NCBI GenBank assembly: GCA_948567375.1
Contig: OX419756.1
Location: 74,104,333-74,168,332, forward strand
DNA: 64,000 bases
Origin: Lunularia cruciata
Lineage: Eukaryota > Streptophyta > Marchantiopsida > Lunulariales > Lunulariaceae
Reading direction: 5' to 3'
Shown: piece after piece, positions 36,101 through 48,309 of the stretch
How the letters are laid out: every line of letters starts with the position of its first letter
Numbering within the stretch: the first letter of the stretch is position 1
Notes under the pieces: generated by a model
What the model was told of the DNA's origin: nothing
What the model saw: the letters and a program-made list of their open reading frames with translations, nothing else
Databases searched by the model: none
Program-made: the position numbers and the translations under genes

Positions 36101-39100
36101 TATTTCGTATTTCCTGTACAAAACTCTTCCTCTTCCTTAAGCAATTTAATTTTCCCAACTAAATTAGATATATTTATCAGTTATGTTTTCTAAGTCTGAA
36201 TTCATTTGTAAATGTAAACTGGAGGGGACTCCGAAACACAGTTGTTGAGGTGAACATCATCAGGAACTTGTAGCCGTTATACTGGTTGTAACTTTTGGGA
36301 GTTATACATCCATTCTCCTCCAACAGGGAGAAACTTTGAAGCGGTGGTGCTAAAATAGGGTCCGTCTTGTATGATTACTTGATAGTTAGGCATGAAGACC
36401 TGGAGTTGTTTTATACACTGCACGATGGTCGGATGGGCTTGAACTATGACAATTTTAGTTTTGCATTTCGTTTATGATAATTTCAGTTTTCAACTTTCAT
36501 TTTTGAAGGGACCTCAAGGGCTGGAGAATGTGATTTTCCACCAAGTAGTAGTGGAAAATGAATGCCTGGAATACAATGAAGATTGCTGTGACGAGAAGAG
36601 ACCTTGCAAAATGCGAATTGCATCGAGCATTATGTCGCGACTTAAAGGACTTCGCTACTTGGTATTCCAAGATACCTGATTCCAGAAGCCGTGCAAAAGG
36701 TGTGCGGAGCGGCGTCTCCAATTACCACCCAAAATTACCATGCTTAGTTGGGTTTCTGCCAGCACCATTTTTGTGCGTTCTACCTTGAAACAGTTGGTTG
36801 TCTTGCACGTAGCCTCCTTTCATGTGCCCGGAACGAAGCAATTAAAGCCTGCGCGTATAAGTTCTGGGGGATTGCAAAATCATGATAATAATACACTTCC
36901 TATACCGGAGGTAACTTCGACAACGTTCGCGGATGTCAACTTGCCGCCACTGGATCGGTCTCGTACTCCAGACTCACTGCCGGAGTCCATTTGGCAAATT
37001 GTTCACCTGCGGTTTCACCATGTGGCTGACAACTCACTTCCGGATGCATTGGGGGACTTAGCCAAGTTGGAATTTCTGGACTTGGTGGCCTGTCAGAGGC
37101 TCAAGTCGCTACCAGAATCATTTGTGCGATTTGCAAAACTACGGACTCTTAGAATAGTTGAATGTGGTTCCTTGGAGGCCCTTCCCCTCAATTTGGGTCG
37201 CTTAGCCAAGTTGGAGGTACTGCAGCTGCTACATTGTGACGCAATACAATCACTGCCGGATTCACTTGGACAACTTCCTAACCTGCTGGAAATGTCAATT
37301 GACGGGTGTGAGAACTTGCAGGGCCTGCCCGACGGTTGTGGAACCTTATCCAAGTTGGAATTACTGACGTTGCATAAGTGTCCGAAAATTAGCTCTCTGC
37401 CGAATTCCTTTTGGCAACTTCTCCATCTGAAGAAATTGAAGATCACGTATTGTGCAGAGTTGCTGGCCCTTCCCAGCAGGCTTGGAAACTTAGCCAACTT
37501 GGAATTGCTGGACTTGTCTGGGTGTAAGAAACTGCAGTCAATGCCGGAATCATTCGGGGAGCTTCTTCACCTGCAGGAACTGAAAATGATCAACTGTTCA
37601 GAGTTGGAGGCCATTCCCAGCAGTTTTGGAAACTTAGCCAACTTGGAACAGCTAGACTTATCTCAGTGCAGGGAACTGCAGTCATTGCCGGAATCATTCG
37701 GGGGACTTCTTTGCCTGAGGGAATTGAAATTGAAACATTGTTCAGTGTTGCAGGCCCTTCCCAGCAGTTTTGGAAACTTAGCCTACTTGGAACTGCTAGA
37801 CTTATCTGGGTGTGGGAAACTGCAGTCATTGCCGGAATCATTTGGGGGACTTCTTCACCTGAAGGAATTGAAAATGAACCGGTGTTCAGAGTTGCAGGCC
37901 CTTCCCAGCAGTTTTGGAAACTTGGCCAACTTGGAACAGCTAGACTTATCTGGGTGTGAGAAACTGCAGTCATTGCCTGAATCATTCGGGGAACTTCTTA
38001 GACTGAAGAAACTGGAAATCTGTGGGTGTTCAGAGTTGCAGGCCGTTCCCAGCAGTTTTGGAAACTTAGCCAACTTGGAACTGCTAGACTTATATGGGTG
38101 TGAGAAACTGCACTCATTACCGGAATCAATAGGGGGACTTCTTCACTTGAAAGAATTGAAAATGTACCGCTGTTCAGAATTGCAGGTCCTTCCCAGCAGT
38201 TTTGGGAACTTCACCAACTTGGAACAGCTAGACTTGTCTGATTGCTGGGAACTGCGGTCATTGCCGGAATCATTCGGGGGACTTTATCGCCTGAGGAAAT
38301 TGAAAATGGAACGTTGTTCACAGGTGCTGGCCCTTCCCAGGAGTTTTGGGAACTTAGCCAACTTGCAACAGCTAGACTTATCTGAGTGTTGGGAATTGCA
38401 TGCATTGCTGGAATCATTTGGGGAGCTGCTTCGCCTGGAGGAACTGAAAATAATCCGCTGTTCGGAGTTGGAGGCCCTTCCCGGCAGTTTTGGAAACTTA
38501 GCCAACTTGAAAGAGTTAGACTTATCTGGGTGTGACAAACTGCATTCATTGCCCGAATCATTCAGGGAACTTCTCCGCTTGCAGGAATTGAAAATGATCT
38601 ACTGTTCAGAGTTGGAGGCCATTCCCAGCAGTTTTGGAAACTTAACCAACTTGCAAAAGCTAGACTTATCTGGATGTGAGGAACTGCAGTCATTGTCGGA
38701 ATCATTCGGGGAGCTTCTTCACCTGCAGGAACTGAAAATGGTCTACTGTTCAGAGTTGGAGGCCATTCCCAGCAGTTTTGGGAACTTAGCCAACTTGGAA
38801 GAGCTAGACTTATCTCAGTGCTGGAAACTGCAGTCATTGCCGGAATCATTCGGGGGACTTCGTCGCCTGAGGGAATTGAAATTGGAACATTGTTCAGTGT
38901 TGCAGACACTTCCCAGCAGTTTTGGAAACTTGGGCAACTTGGAACAGCTAAACTTATCTGGGTGTGAGAAACTGCAGTCACTGCCGGAATCATTTGGGAG
39001 ACTTCTTAGCCTGAAGAAACTGGAAATCTGTAGGTGTTCAGAGTTCCAGGCTCTTCCCAGCAGTTTGGGAAACTTAGCCAACTTGGAACAGCTAGACTTA

Positions 39101-39232
39101 TCTGGGTGTGGGAAACTGCAGTCATTGCCGGAATCATTCGGGCGACTTCTTCGATTGAGAGAATTGAACATGGAACACTGTTCAGAGTTGCAGGCCCTTC
39201 CCTTTGGTAACTTAGCCAAAATCTGGGTGTGA
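33143..39232 (+). CDS. HNL1: alpha/beta-hydrolase-NB-ARC-LRR immune receptor, near-intact but with two in-frame TGA codons
   Basis: Six exons read in one phase: 33143-33208, 33495-33554, 33740-34411, 34637-34813, 34918-36099 and 36509-39232. All introns are GT-AG, and every coding exon is a multiple of three. Of 1,626 codons, about residues 43-325 form a SERAC1/DUF676-like hydrolase with a FFHGL oxyanion-type motif, nucleophile elbow GHSFGG (Ser157) and likely catalytic His295. NB-ARC carries P-loop GMGGVGKTT (376-384), kinase-2 LLVIFDDV, RNBS-B VVTSRD, GLPL (GLPLTLEVIG) and an MHD-like MHEP near 690. About 31 LRRs follow. TGA codons interrupt it at 35710 (between NB and ARC2) and 36677; HNL2 has Cys (TGC) at the second. 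Ending at the first TGA would leave a 589-residue Hyd-NB protein. The family acts as intracellular pathogen sensors. It is either a young pseudogene, a truncated receptor, or affected by sequence error. Confidence 0.85.
35464..35559 (+). repeat. 48-bp in-frame tandem duplication within HNL1 NB-ARC
   Basis: Two 48-bp units (35464-35511 and 35512-35559) encode a 16-residue segment twice (LFITHAFPGKKEPP..E) just before the GLPL motif. The two differ at two bases only. HNL2 has a single unit, so the duplication is specific to HNL1. It keeps frame but lengthens a core part of the nucleotide-binding module. Confidence 0.95.
37469..39196 (+). repeat. LRR array of 12 x 144-bp dimer units in HNL1
   Basis: From LRR 8 on, repeats alternate between type A (LPSSFGNLANLEQLDLSGC) and type B (LPESFGELLHLKELKM..CSEL), 24 residues each. 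The array is therefore a tandem of 144-bp dimers. Twelve units occupy exactly 1,728 bp with no indel. Seven less regular LRRs precede it and a truncated one follows. HNL2 has only three such units. The regular phase and high similarity favour unequal recombination or slippage as the cause. Confidence 0.9.
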
Positions 39233-39780
39233 TGAACTGGAGTCCTGGCCGGAATCATTCGAGCAACTTCTCCACAATCCACTACTACTCGAAGTTGGAG
39301 CCCGTTCCCTCAGTGTTGGGCACTTACCCAGGATGAAGTTGATAGACTTGAAGCAACTTATGTCTTCGATATCGATCATACTTATACGGATCATGTCGAT
39401 GTCGATACCGAATCCATGATAGCAATACCGATGATCCCGGTACTATTGGGGTGTAGCTCCATTTTACCTCGTGTTTTATCTTTGTCCAGCTTGATGGGTT
39501 CCTTCATTCTTCTTGTTATCCTACGCGGTCGCCTTATCTTTTTCTATGATGACTTGTTCATGGTGGGGGGGATGCGCATCTCTGTACCTTAATTGCAAAT
39601 CTCGTAATCGTTATCTTGGTGTGATGAAATGCCGGCCATTTTGCAGTCGGAAACATGCCATGTTGTGGCGGCTAGAGTTGTTTGCGGTCAGGAACTCCCG
39701 TTATTGGCGGATCCATTTGTAGAACTACTTGACCTAATGTGAAAGTCTATGACTGCTCAAAGTTCCAACTTCCTCTAAAT
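39233..39780 (+). pseudogene. Out-of-frame C-terminal continuation of HNL1
   Basis: Beyond the HNL1 stop, sequence still matches the LRR pattern in another frame (FEQLL, LKVGA-like, MKLIDL-like). A segment that is open in HNL2 follows; here it survives as a frame at 39513-39722 ending RNSRYWRIHL. The cause is a roughly 20-bp deletion in the penultimate LRR (TTAGCCAAAATCTGGGTGTG), shared with HNL2. The ancestral protein therefore probably extended further. The dispersed repeat at 39441-39550 lies within it. Confidence 0.6.
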
Positions 39781-42282
39781 TTTAGGGATTGGAACATCTA
39801 GGCTCAGACTTTGGCCTAAATTCCAATGGGTTGAAATGAGTTCTAACTGTCTACATGTAAGCCAATGTTTGTCAGATATCATGATATTACGAGTGAATAT
39901 AAGGAGGTATTATGATATTACGAGTGAATATAAGGGTTTAGGCAGATTGTTTACATCCTACGAAATACTTTCAGAAAATCTGTATAATTAAAAGAAATGG
40001 AGAAGTCTTCCCAGCAATATCATTCTCCTGTACTACAAAACGATGTCAATTGTCGCTCCTGGGATCGGTGGAGAAAAACGTAGAAATCAAATTAGCCTTG
40101 AAGCCACTTTGAGTTGATTAATAGACTCCAACACTAAGAAACCACCTATGAGATGCAACTCCCAAGAGATTGGCTAATGCAAATCATTATGTGCTGTACG
40201 GTTCTTAAACAATGTAGACGATCGATCTTTGCAATGCCGCAGAATAGATAGCCTGACGCACATATTATCTAAAGCGGAAACTCTCGATACCCTACAAGGT
40301 TGAGCATGGTGACCTGCAGTTGACTGTCCACGGAATAGCATAATTGTGGCATAATGGGGCGACGGTGACCTTTAGGCTCGTCTGTAAGGCATGTTATTTT
40401 GAAAATCTGATGGCTGCGCAGTTAAGTCTATCGAGATAAATTCTGAATGTGTTCGCAGCAAAAGTAATGTTACTTGTGACGTTGATGAGTACCATATGCG
40501 TGTAACAAACAAATTATGGATAGAGTTGGAATTAATCGACTTGTGGGGAATATGCAGGAAGCTTGAATGGTGCTCTGGCCTAAGTATTGGAAACTAAACT
40601 AAATGGACATACATGAGTTGCAACCAACACCAGGTGAATGTTAGAAGCCAAGACCCGGAACAACTTGAGGTCAACGTTGAGACTTAGTTGACTTGGAACA
40701 ACTTGAATTCAACGTTGGCCTCTTTGCCTAAAATTCCTATGAAAATTTGTTTGTTTCTACTTTCAACACATTCGGCAGTTGATTCCATTACAGGATTACA
40801 GACCAGTAATTGGCCGTATTCTCCACCTATACAATTAAGGGGATACATTATAGCGAAAAGCCAGACATGAATAATTATAAGAGTTATAAATTTTTTATAG
40901 CGATCAACAAAAGACTCATGAAATTTCATGGATATCTCGTCATGCGCCTGTAAAGTTGTACGGGACAACACTTTCAAGAATCAATGCAGCCCGGAAGGAG
41001 ATCGAAGTCAACACTCATAAAAACTGTTAATCAGATCCATCTCAAGAAGTGACGAGTGAAAATCATTTTTAAGATTGTATGTCCTATGCTCTAAGAACTG
41101 CGACTTGATCTGTACTGTTGTACATTCCCAAAAGAAAACATTTTGACGAAGAGTAGAACTTTCCAGACATGGACGAGGGGCACAAGCACCTTTTCTCTTT
41201 ATATCTCAAGAACAGCTAGTAAACAAGAGCAAACAGGGTAATCCATCTCTACCTTCCTCCCGACAAGTTTGAAGAATATGGACAAATGAATAGGAAAACA
41301 TCCAGCATAACATATATGCTCGGTCCGAACTTGATTTCCTATGTATAAGCAAGGTGTGTGATTCCTGTGTTCGTTCAAATTCTATTCTCCACGGACGATT
41401 TTGCCGACTAGAGCTTTAAGTGTGTGGGTCCTGTTCGTACTAAGTGTGGAAGAAGACAGGAAATCTAGATTCTGCAGAATGGTCACGTCTTATGTCTAAA
41501 CTTGATTTCCTGACTATGAAAGGTTTGTGATCCCTGAGTTTCTTCCGATTTTTTTCTCCACGGACAATCTTGCCAACTAGACTTTTAAGTGTGGGTCTTT
41601 CCCTTACAGGATTGTAAGAAAAACTGAGTGCTAGATTCTGCAGAACAGTCACGTTTTGCCAGTAATGGGCAGGTCTAGGTTGCTTAAAATCTACAGGAAT
41701 GCTCTTATGTCAAGATGTTGTGTAATGCAGGAGGGAATTGAAGTCTCTAATCTGACCTTATAGAGTACTTGGTTAAGAAGCATTCGCAGAACAGTGCCAC
41801 TAGAATGGATCTCCTGTCTTGTAGGAAGAGCTATAATTCTCCGCAGCACAAGCCAGCTCTTGAAGCCCACCACCTGAACCGACTCGTTAAGGATAACGTC
41901 ACTCAGGTCAATGTGTGTTTTGTTCTTAGGTTGATCGTGTCAACTCTGATCACTCGGATTAAAAGTTCAGCTGTGGAGTCCACAGCCGATTCAAGTTTCA
42001 CGACTAAAAGTCTTAGATAACACGACACAAAAACTATGGGCCATGCATACTTGATTTTGGTACGATCTACCATTCCCGTACAGAGAAGCTTCCGTCCCAC
42101 TCAGAACGCGCTTCTAGATTGAATAAGAACTCACTGGTGCCCTGGATATGGAACACCCACTTCAGAATTGACCACCTGTTGGTAAAGGAAAAGTTCAAGA
42201 GCTAGAGAACTTGAGCACTAGACGAATGTGATGGTCTAATAGGATTTGAGATTCAAAACTTTCATCACCTAAGCAGAGCCCA

Positions 42283-42386
42283 AGTATTGAGGAATTACCG
42301 TAATAAGAGCAACTGGCCCCTTTGTATTATTCGAAGTATTGAGGAATTACCGTAATAAGAGCAACTGGCCCCTTTGTATTATTCGA
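42283..42386. repeat. Tandem duplication, 52 bp x 2, in copy B
   Basis: Two identical or nearly identical 52-bp units (42283-42334 and 42335-42386) lie side by side. Copies A and D lack the duplication, so it arose after copy B separated. Confidence 0.9.
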
Positions 42387-44206
42387 AGCAGATTCCACTG
42401 GCAGCTCCTTTGTTTCTTGCAGACCACAGGAATACAAGCCACCCTGCAGCAGAGCATAGCTACACAAGCACACGCACAAAACATTCAACTGGTACTATAG
42501 AGGTCACAAAGGCTAAAGCGCTCATGATACAAGAAGACCTCCCAGAAGATTCTGAATGCACGGCTTAACAGACTTTAGAAACCTCATCTTGGAAAGCTGT
42601 CAGTGTGCATTATGGCACAGAGAAGACAGTTGTTAGCAATTTCACTTAATAACTCATGACAGAAAAAATAGCACTGGGTACTAGGATGTTACCCCGGCCC
42701 GATGTTGTGTCACGACCCTCATCAATAGTGGTACCAGCAGGTTCCGCACGATAGAATGAGCATCCATCCATGAGCCCTTGCCTCACTAGGCTCTGGTCAA
42801 GCACATCACCACATCAACTCCTGCATCAGAGCAGCACACAACAACGTCAGCTCGTCTCTACTCAGTTCTCTTCAATCATCTGCCGCTTTTCCAGTCGGTT
42901 TGTAGTCTCTTTGAGTGAAAAGATACAGTAAGTAGCTCTTCTTAAATTCGCTTGTCATGCTCGGATATGGTTCCTGAGAAGGACAGTCGGTAAGATTATG
43001 AATTCAAAATTTCTGCAAGCATGTTTCAAATGCAGTCAAAGATATACTGCTTAGGAGAGGAAAATAGATTTCTTTCCAGAACTAACCTTTATGTAGTTAA
43101 CAGATTTGGGAGCGATATCTCCCGCACGTTCCACTGTAATATCCTGCGCAAAGTCGAAGATAATCAAACTTTGTTGCGAGACAGGTCATGAATATCATAG
43201 AAAACAGAGACACTCACCACGAGTAAGAGTACGTCGTAACGAGGGCCCGTATCGACAATTATATTGAGTCATTATAATTGAATGGAAACAACGAAAGCTA
43301 TTTTACAGCCTACAAATTATACCCCTTCACCGAAAGAAAGCAGAAAGAGCAGGACAACAGGTCTTCATACTCCGAATTTGGTGGAGAAGACCAAATATTC
43401 CTTTCGTGACTAGCGAGCATCTGCGTACACCAAGAAAGAAGGCCCATCAACCTACTTCATAGATTGCATTTTGGATCCAGCACTCTTAGAATTCATGCCC
43501 TGTTTCAGTGGGATCCCTTGGTTTTCGACTGCTCATACATTTGGTAAAAATATATATATATATTTGAAATAAACTCATTTAATGCCAAATTTGAGTCTCA
43601 TTCTGGACTCTTCAACTCCTCGCCAGTTTAGCGTCTTTCTAATATTGGTACACAGACTTGTTATTTCATTCCAAACAGTTGTGGTTCAGCCAGTCCCCTA
43701 GGAAAGGAACCCCCGGAGAAAATATCCGCAACCCAATGTATGCAAAATTGGAAGTAAGTACCATTATCCCGGAACCCGAGTCTAAAAATTTAAACATGAT
43801 CTCTCGAATTTGAGGGAAACCTTAGAGGAAATCCTCTGCAGATTTAAAAAAATGAAAGCATTGAATCAATCGATCCATGACTCAAAGAACTGGAAATAGA
43901 GCTGTTTATTCTCACCTGTGAACCTTTTGATCTCACTGCTCCGTTTGAACGATATCTCCGAATAACCTACAAATGCATCCTCGTGTGATCCGGTGTCTGC
44001 AATATGATAAACCACGGAGTCCGAGTGAACCCCAATCGTCTTCCTCCCCGCAATTTCTCCATCTTCAACAAAACTTGTTCTCCGCTATCCACAGCAGCTT
44101 CTGCTCCCGATGAAGCACATCGATCGAAACCACCTGTGCTGCGCTGCGTCAGTGGTTTTGCTAAAACAGCTGTTTGCCATGTAAACCGCCAGGGAATAAG
44201 GATACC

Positions 44207-44750
44207 GACACATCTTACTGAGTCTTGCTCAAAAACATAAATCTTAATTAACCAGGAAAGTTTAATCAGTGACTGTACTAGGTTCGATTAGGTTTTAGCC
44301 ACAAAGATGAGCTAAATTGAGTTAAGTATTAGAACCGAGAATAAGGAATCAATTGTAGAGGAAAAGGAAGTGTTAAGCCTACACTTGTCTAAATTGATAA
44401 ATATATTTTGTTGAGTTATACGAGATTTGGTTTATGTTCTGAGTAGAGCTGTTATAAAGCATGTATACATTGCAAGTTACGGACACATCTTACTGAGTCT
44501 TGCTCGCAGACATAACTTTTATTTAATCAAGACAGGATAATCAAGCTACAGTTCTATGTTGATTAGGTGTTTGCCACAAAGCTAATGATTAATTAAGATA
44601 AATATTACAACCAAAAATTAGGAACGAAGGAAAAGGAAAAGGAAATCTTAAGTTTACATTTATCTAAATTGATAGATATATTTTGTTTAACGATTTGCCT
44701 ATATTCTTAGTCGAACTGTAATAAAGCAAGTATACATTGCAAGTTATTTC
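44207..44750. repeat. Diverged tandem duplication, about 275 bp x 2, in copy B
   Basis: Units starting GACACATCTTACTGAGTC at 44207 and 44482 are homologous along their length but diverged. Copy D also has two units (from 62524 and 62693, the first shortened). Copy A has one (from about 30616). B and D therefore share an event absent from A. Confidence 0.8.
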
Positions 44751-45040
44751 TTCACATTGGTCTGCTCTCTCATCAGCGGGACAAAGAACTAACGTATTCA
44801 GCAGATCTATTGTGTCTTTATAGAGGATCAAAAGTAAACGGAATTTTCAGGGAGTGAAAATATTAGATTGACTCGAAAGAACAATGCTCTTAATAAGGTT
44901 ACACATCTTCATACTAGTGAAGATGCATGAAATCGGTTTCATTAAGGATGGTAAGAATTAATTTGCGTGGTTTTGAGTGATAAACTTGTGGAAGAACCCT
45001 AGAAGGATGTGCCTCCTATCCTGCTAAGCCGAAATACACC

Positions 45041-45423
45041 TTAAACAACAGAACGTCTATAAAGTTTACCAAAGGCCGACACGTATAAGGAAACAAGGAA
45101 ATATCGTATTGGACTCCGCACAAGGATAAAACCGTAGAAGTAAACGGAGTAGATAAACTTTCTTAAGCTCTGGATTCGGTTGTCAAAATTAGCTTGCGCG
45201 TTCGTCACTGACACGCCGAACTTTCTGTACACAAAAAGTAGAAGGACCTTCTGCCGACGTTGCGCCTGGTTTTCCGAAGGTCTGACATGTATTCGTCAGA
45301 TGTGAGCGGCCTGTATAGTGAGGGGTGTTCTTTATCGATAGATTTGGACGGAGCATCAAGGATTTTAGATGCCTCTGGCTGCATTTGAATAACATGGTCA
45401 GTTCGGTCTATTTCCTCGGTCAC
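45041..45423 (-). other. Possible decayed exon, conserved with 63255-63659
   Basis: On the minus strand, segments such as IDKEHPSLYRP, AQRRQK/GRRSF and NAQANFDNRIQSLRKFIYS are shared with the copy D frame of 134 codons at 63255-63659. The two differ in frame continuity. I do not recognise the protein. Conservation may reflect only the recent duplication. Confidence 0.25.
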
Positions 45424-45840
45424 AAGAACACGGTGCTCTACGCTTTTAAATCTTCCGTTGCTCAGAGCCTGTCAAAATTAAACGAGGAATTCGTGTATGT
45501 GTCAAATCACATGGCTTTACGATCTCCGCTGGTGTCCTCTTCACTCTAGGCGTCACAGATGGAGTATGGAGTGCAACTGAAGCACAGAACAAATGACAGT
45601 GGATTTCGTGGTTCACTTTTCAGTTTGTAACGGAGGAGATCGAAAATGCCGAGAGGAAGTACTGCAAAGGATTTATCCAATGCAAGCCATGAAATGTCTT
45701 ATTACGCCCGACCAGAAAACGTTTGCGTACCTCATGAGTGTCGCGAACGTTGACTACCACTGTTCCCCGGTTCGCAACTCGAGGAACCCTTGCGAACTTG
45801 CAGACCAAAATCACGGTCTGCTCTCAACAACGTCATAATG

Positions 45841-48309
45841 TTGGAATCCGCATGTGGTCCAGAACCACCTGTAAGATGAGATCCGGGACACTCCGGATAG
45901 TAGTTTAGCCTCCAGGAACTTTCAAGATCATCTCATTCTCTGAATTGCTCCGGAAAGGTTGACTTCCCCAGACCTAGATACAGTGCAAGAGCTCCAAGTA
46001 CCTCGATCCCCATACCTCTCAGGTTAGTCCAGTGGTTTGCTGCGGAACCATCATTTAATGACATGCCGATATCCGAATGAGCTCTTAGACCTTCAGATTG
46101 ACGAACACTCATCTAAGATACTGGTTCCAGTAATCAACCTCCTTGCACATGTGAAGTTCAGTAAACTAGTGTACTAAAGTCGAGGGCTAAGAGTGTGTCA
46201 CATGTAAATGTATGCGATCTAAGGGGGTTACGGATTTCTCTTAACAAAACTCAGGTTTACTCGCGGGCAAACTCAAATTTGTAATCGAGGCCTCCATACT
46301 ATCAGCAGTCTTAAACCGTCTCCAGCCATGGAGCATTGGAAGATAAGAGAATGCTTTCCATCCTCGACCATGGGTAGCTTTTTCCTTCCTCTCCACGTGC
46401 AGATTAAAGAACAACAACAACGTCTTTATAGAGTTGATCTGATATACCGTGATTTACAATTTGCATGAAACCTCACTCCTTACATGCATCACCAATCTCT
46501 TTCCACGGTTCTCTCCCTCAGAACTTGATCTTCGCGGAATAAATTGGAGAGATCTACAACTGGTATCTCTAAATTGGCTTCATGGTTCGCCTCGCAATCC
46601 ATGCTCAAATTATGCTTCATTGTCGCTGACCAGATATAGCGCTCTGATAATTCAGTAAGAGCTGAGCTTTTCGAGAACATTGGGAAGGTTCTCAACTTGC
46701 GTAACGGGAGGAGATGTAACCATCACCATTATTCCTGCAGCTGCTGATATACTCGTAATGTGAAAGTTGAACACGTGAATTCAAGAGCAAATATTCTTCG
46801 AATATTCTGTGAACGAGGTAGAGCTGAATGCAAACAAATGATGGCTGGAGAAAATTGGACACAGAACTTATAGTCACGGGTAAACTTGAATAACTTGAAG
46901 AACCCGGCGAATGGAGGGCAGGACGAACTTGTACCTTTTTGCTATGGAATATCAACCATCACCGTGGAGCCATATTTCCCTCGAAGATGCGTGTTTTTTT
47001 GCTAGAATATAACTGTAATAGTTACATTCTAGAATCCTGCGACTCTAACAGAAAGCAATACAGCTAATTTTCCAGGTTGAGAAGATTCTGCTAGAAAATG
47101 AAACAAACAACAGACTGAGAAGGAGCACAATTCTACAAACAGGGACGTCTGATCAAGCACCTGCCTATTATATGAAATTTGTCTTGTAAATTTCCGTGCT
47201 GCGTTAGACTGAGAAGGAGAAATATTGCTACTGATAATACTAAAAATGTGCAGAATTCTGTGAGATGATCAGGATCAAATTACCAGCATAAGAAGAGCGT
47301 GCATCTCCGTACTGGGATGGTGCAGTCTTCATGTTTGTATCCTTATGGAACTTCAATGTGTGGTTTGTGGCACTTGACGTCTGGTTTATAGGTTAAAGGC
47401 TGTTCGCGATTTGCTGCATATCCCCACCAGCAAGATCATAAATTGTATTCCCACGGTAGAGCAAGCAGAACTCATTTTCGGTTTCAAACATCGAACTGCA
47501 GGCCAAACCTTATTCTGTGCATGACCTAAACCGAAACCTGATTTTGAAGTGCACAGGTGTTGCGAGTCGACAATGCGGACTTAAATGACAGAGTCACCTT
47601 AATCTTGTTTTACTGCTAGTCGAATTAAGATTGTGATAATGTTATTGAAATCAAACACCGTCGAGAACACCACTTAGTTCCGGTCGGTTGATTTGTGTTA
47701 TTGTTATGGTATTGCCGTCATTTCTATAAGTCATTACTTTTGTGCCTTCGATTCAGATTACTCCGTGATCATTCTTGTTGTTGTCAAGACCCTTGATCCG
47801 TCTGGAAAGTACAAGAATTGCTTCTTGTGAACGTCAGTTTCGTATTGGTGGAGCTCTTCCCTGAAGTTAAAATTGCATGAGAAGATGTAAAGAGACTGTC
47901 CAAATTGGAGCCCACTTTCAGATCGTCTGCCTCTCTGTTTTACAGCGTTGGGCTGTTAAGACGTCGATTAAGGTGACAACTGTCAGATGGATTCCCCACC
48001 CTGTTTTAAACCCACAAGAAGATTATCATCACATCCATTCGAGCGACAACAGAACTTAGGGTGGGTGCTTGTTACCTTGCGTCGCTATTCACAGAGTAGA
48101 TATTGGATGAAAAACACGATCCAACAGTAAGTGAAAGATTAAGTGAAAAAGAGGTACACATGATAGTGCGGGGAGACTAGGCCCAAGACACGAGTACTCA
48201 TTTGTCGATAACCCTAGATTCTTACAGAATTAGATTCTCAGATATCAATACCAGGGACGCGCGACTACTGTGCAATACTGTTGGGTTGCACTACTGCGTG
48301 AGATTCTCT
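45841..48309. other. Unique sequence, no gene recognised
   Basis: The longest frames are under 90 codons, no domain is visible, and no copy of this segment was noticed elsewhere in the window. It separates block B from the HNL-flank palindrome. Confidence 0.45.

Larger units (their letters stand above)
39781..45840 (+). repeat. HNL-downstream repeat block, copy B
   Basis: Copy B aligns with A (24361-31219) without A's extra segment and 1.7-kb insertion. It continues beyond A's end to at least 45840, where it aligns with D (to 63980). It contains tandem duplications at 42283-42386 and 44207-44750. No known domain is seen. On the minus strand, short frames at 45041-45423 and 45620-45814 are partly conserved in D and may be decayed exons of an unrecognised gene. 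Confidence 0.75.

Noticed and set aside
35710-36679. Recoding of the two TGA codons in HNL1 (selenocysteine or programmed read-through)
   Set aside because: Land plants lack selenocysteine insertion, no context for read-through is evident, and HNL2 and HNL3 show ordinary decay of the same family.
37093-39394. Several minus-strand reading frames of 60-155 codons opposite the HNL1 LRR array
   Set aside because: They arise because the 72/144-bp LRR periodicity is a multiple of three, which keeps antisense frames open. They repeat the same antisense motif and have no independent gene signal.
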